Of a DNA stretch of 6,456 nt, positions 6,398 through 6,456 are shown piece by piece (the first letter of the stretch is position 1; the number at the start of each line of letters is the position of its first letter). The notes beneath the pieces are model-generated. The model was not told the DNA's origin, did not search any database, and saw only the letters and a list, made by a program, of their open reading frames with translations. Position numbers and translations under genes: made by a program. The DNA is taken from positions 1-6,456 of the forward strand of contig CAJMMX010000083.1 of the NCBI GenBank assembly GCA_905214615.1, written 5' to 3'. Source of the stretch: an uncultured bacterium (GTDB taxonomy: Bacteria; Actinomycetota; Coriobacteriia; Coriobacteriales; Coriobacteriaceae).

Positions 6398-6425
6398 ATT
6401 TTACCTACGGCTCGCCAACTGTCAA
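6398..6425 (-). promoter_or_regulatory. Sigma-70-type promoter for tRNA-Ala
   Basis: On the minus strand a perfect -35 box TTGACA (complement of 6420-6425) is followed after 16 nt by TAAAAT (complement of 6398-6403). Transcription would start about 6-7 nt before the tRNA 5' end at 6384, leaving a very short leader, as usual for a tRNA gene. It is the strongest promoter in the window and the only clear one upstream of the small membrane protein, pncB and proB. The outermost 31 bases of the window beyond it hold nothing I can name. Confidence 0.8.
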
Positions 6426-6456
6426 CGCCCCATACCCAGTCTTTTTGGGACGCGGC

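Noticed and set aside
6431..6450. CCCA/TGGG inverted repeat around a T run at the right edge
   Set aside because: The stem is only 4 bp and the T run is inside the loop, so it is not a convincing terminator.
1..6456. Defence system, CRISPR array, phage or insertion-sequence genes
   Set aside because: No spaced direct repeats, transposase, nuclease, toxin-antitoxin or phage motifs were seen. All coding sequence but one small hypothetical gene is recognisable metabolism.

Overview
This window looks like ordinary chromosome from a high-GC Gram-positive bacterium. The GC-rich third positions, AAAGG/GGAG-type Shine-Dalgarno sites and the actinobacterial style of the prolyl aminopeptidase suggest Actinomycetota. 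A gut Coriobacteriia member (Collinsella/Olsenella-like) is my best guess, as an inference without any database search. There is no phage, CRISPR array or intact insertion sequence.

Most of the window is transcribed on the minus strand, so it is best read from right to left. A good promoter (6398-6425) drives tRNA-Ala(CGC) (6312-6384), which ends at a textbook intrinsic terminator (6266-6297). Directly after the terminator's T run comes the ribosome binding site of a small unrecognised protein (5807-6247), with an N-terminal coiled coil, an Ala/Pro/Lys linker and a C-terminal membrane anchor. Then follow pncB (nicotinate phosphoribosyltransferase, NAD salvage, 4217-5722) and proB (glutamate 5-kinase with a PUA domain, 3009-4136). 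The last minus-strand gene is proA (glutamate-5-semialdehyde dehydrogenase). It starts at 1279 and runs off the left edge, only a few codons short of its expected end.

proB and proA carry out the first two steps of proline synthesis from glutamate and are usually adjacent. Here they are separated by about 1.7 kb holding a single plus-strand gene for a prolyl aminopeptidase (pip-like, S33 alpha/beta hydrolase, 1392-2810). That enzyme would free proline from peptide N-termini. The locus thus pairs proline synthesis with proline salvage: pip is divergent from proA and convergent with proB.

The 198-bp gap between the pip and proB stop codons is the most unusual part. It holds a two-copy, 27-bp-period REP-like repeat (2814-2863). 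It also holds a 98-nt hairpin (2897-2994) with a perfect 15-bp outer stem. The central 9x9 'loop' of that hairpin resolves, in the plus-sense RNA only, into three tandem G.A/A.G pairs plus canonical pairs. The hairpin may be only a terminator between convergent genes, but its internal organisation suggests a structured RNA.
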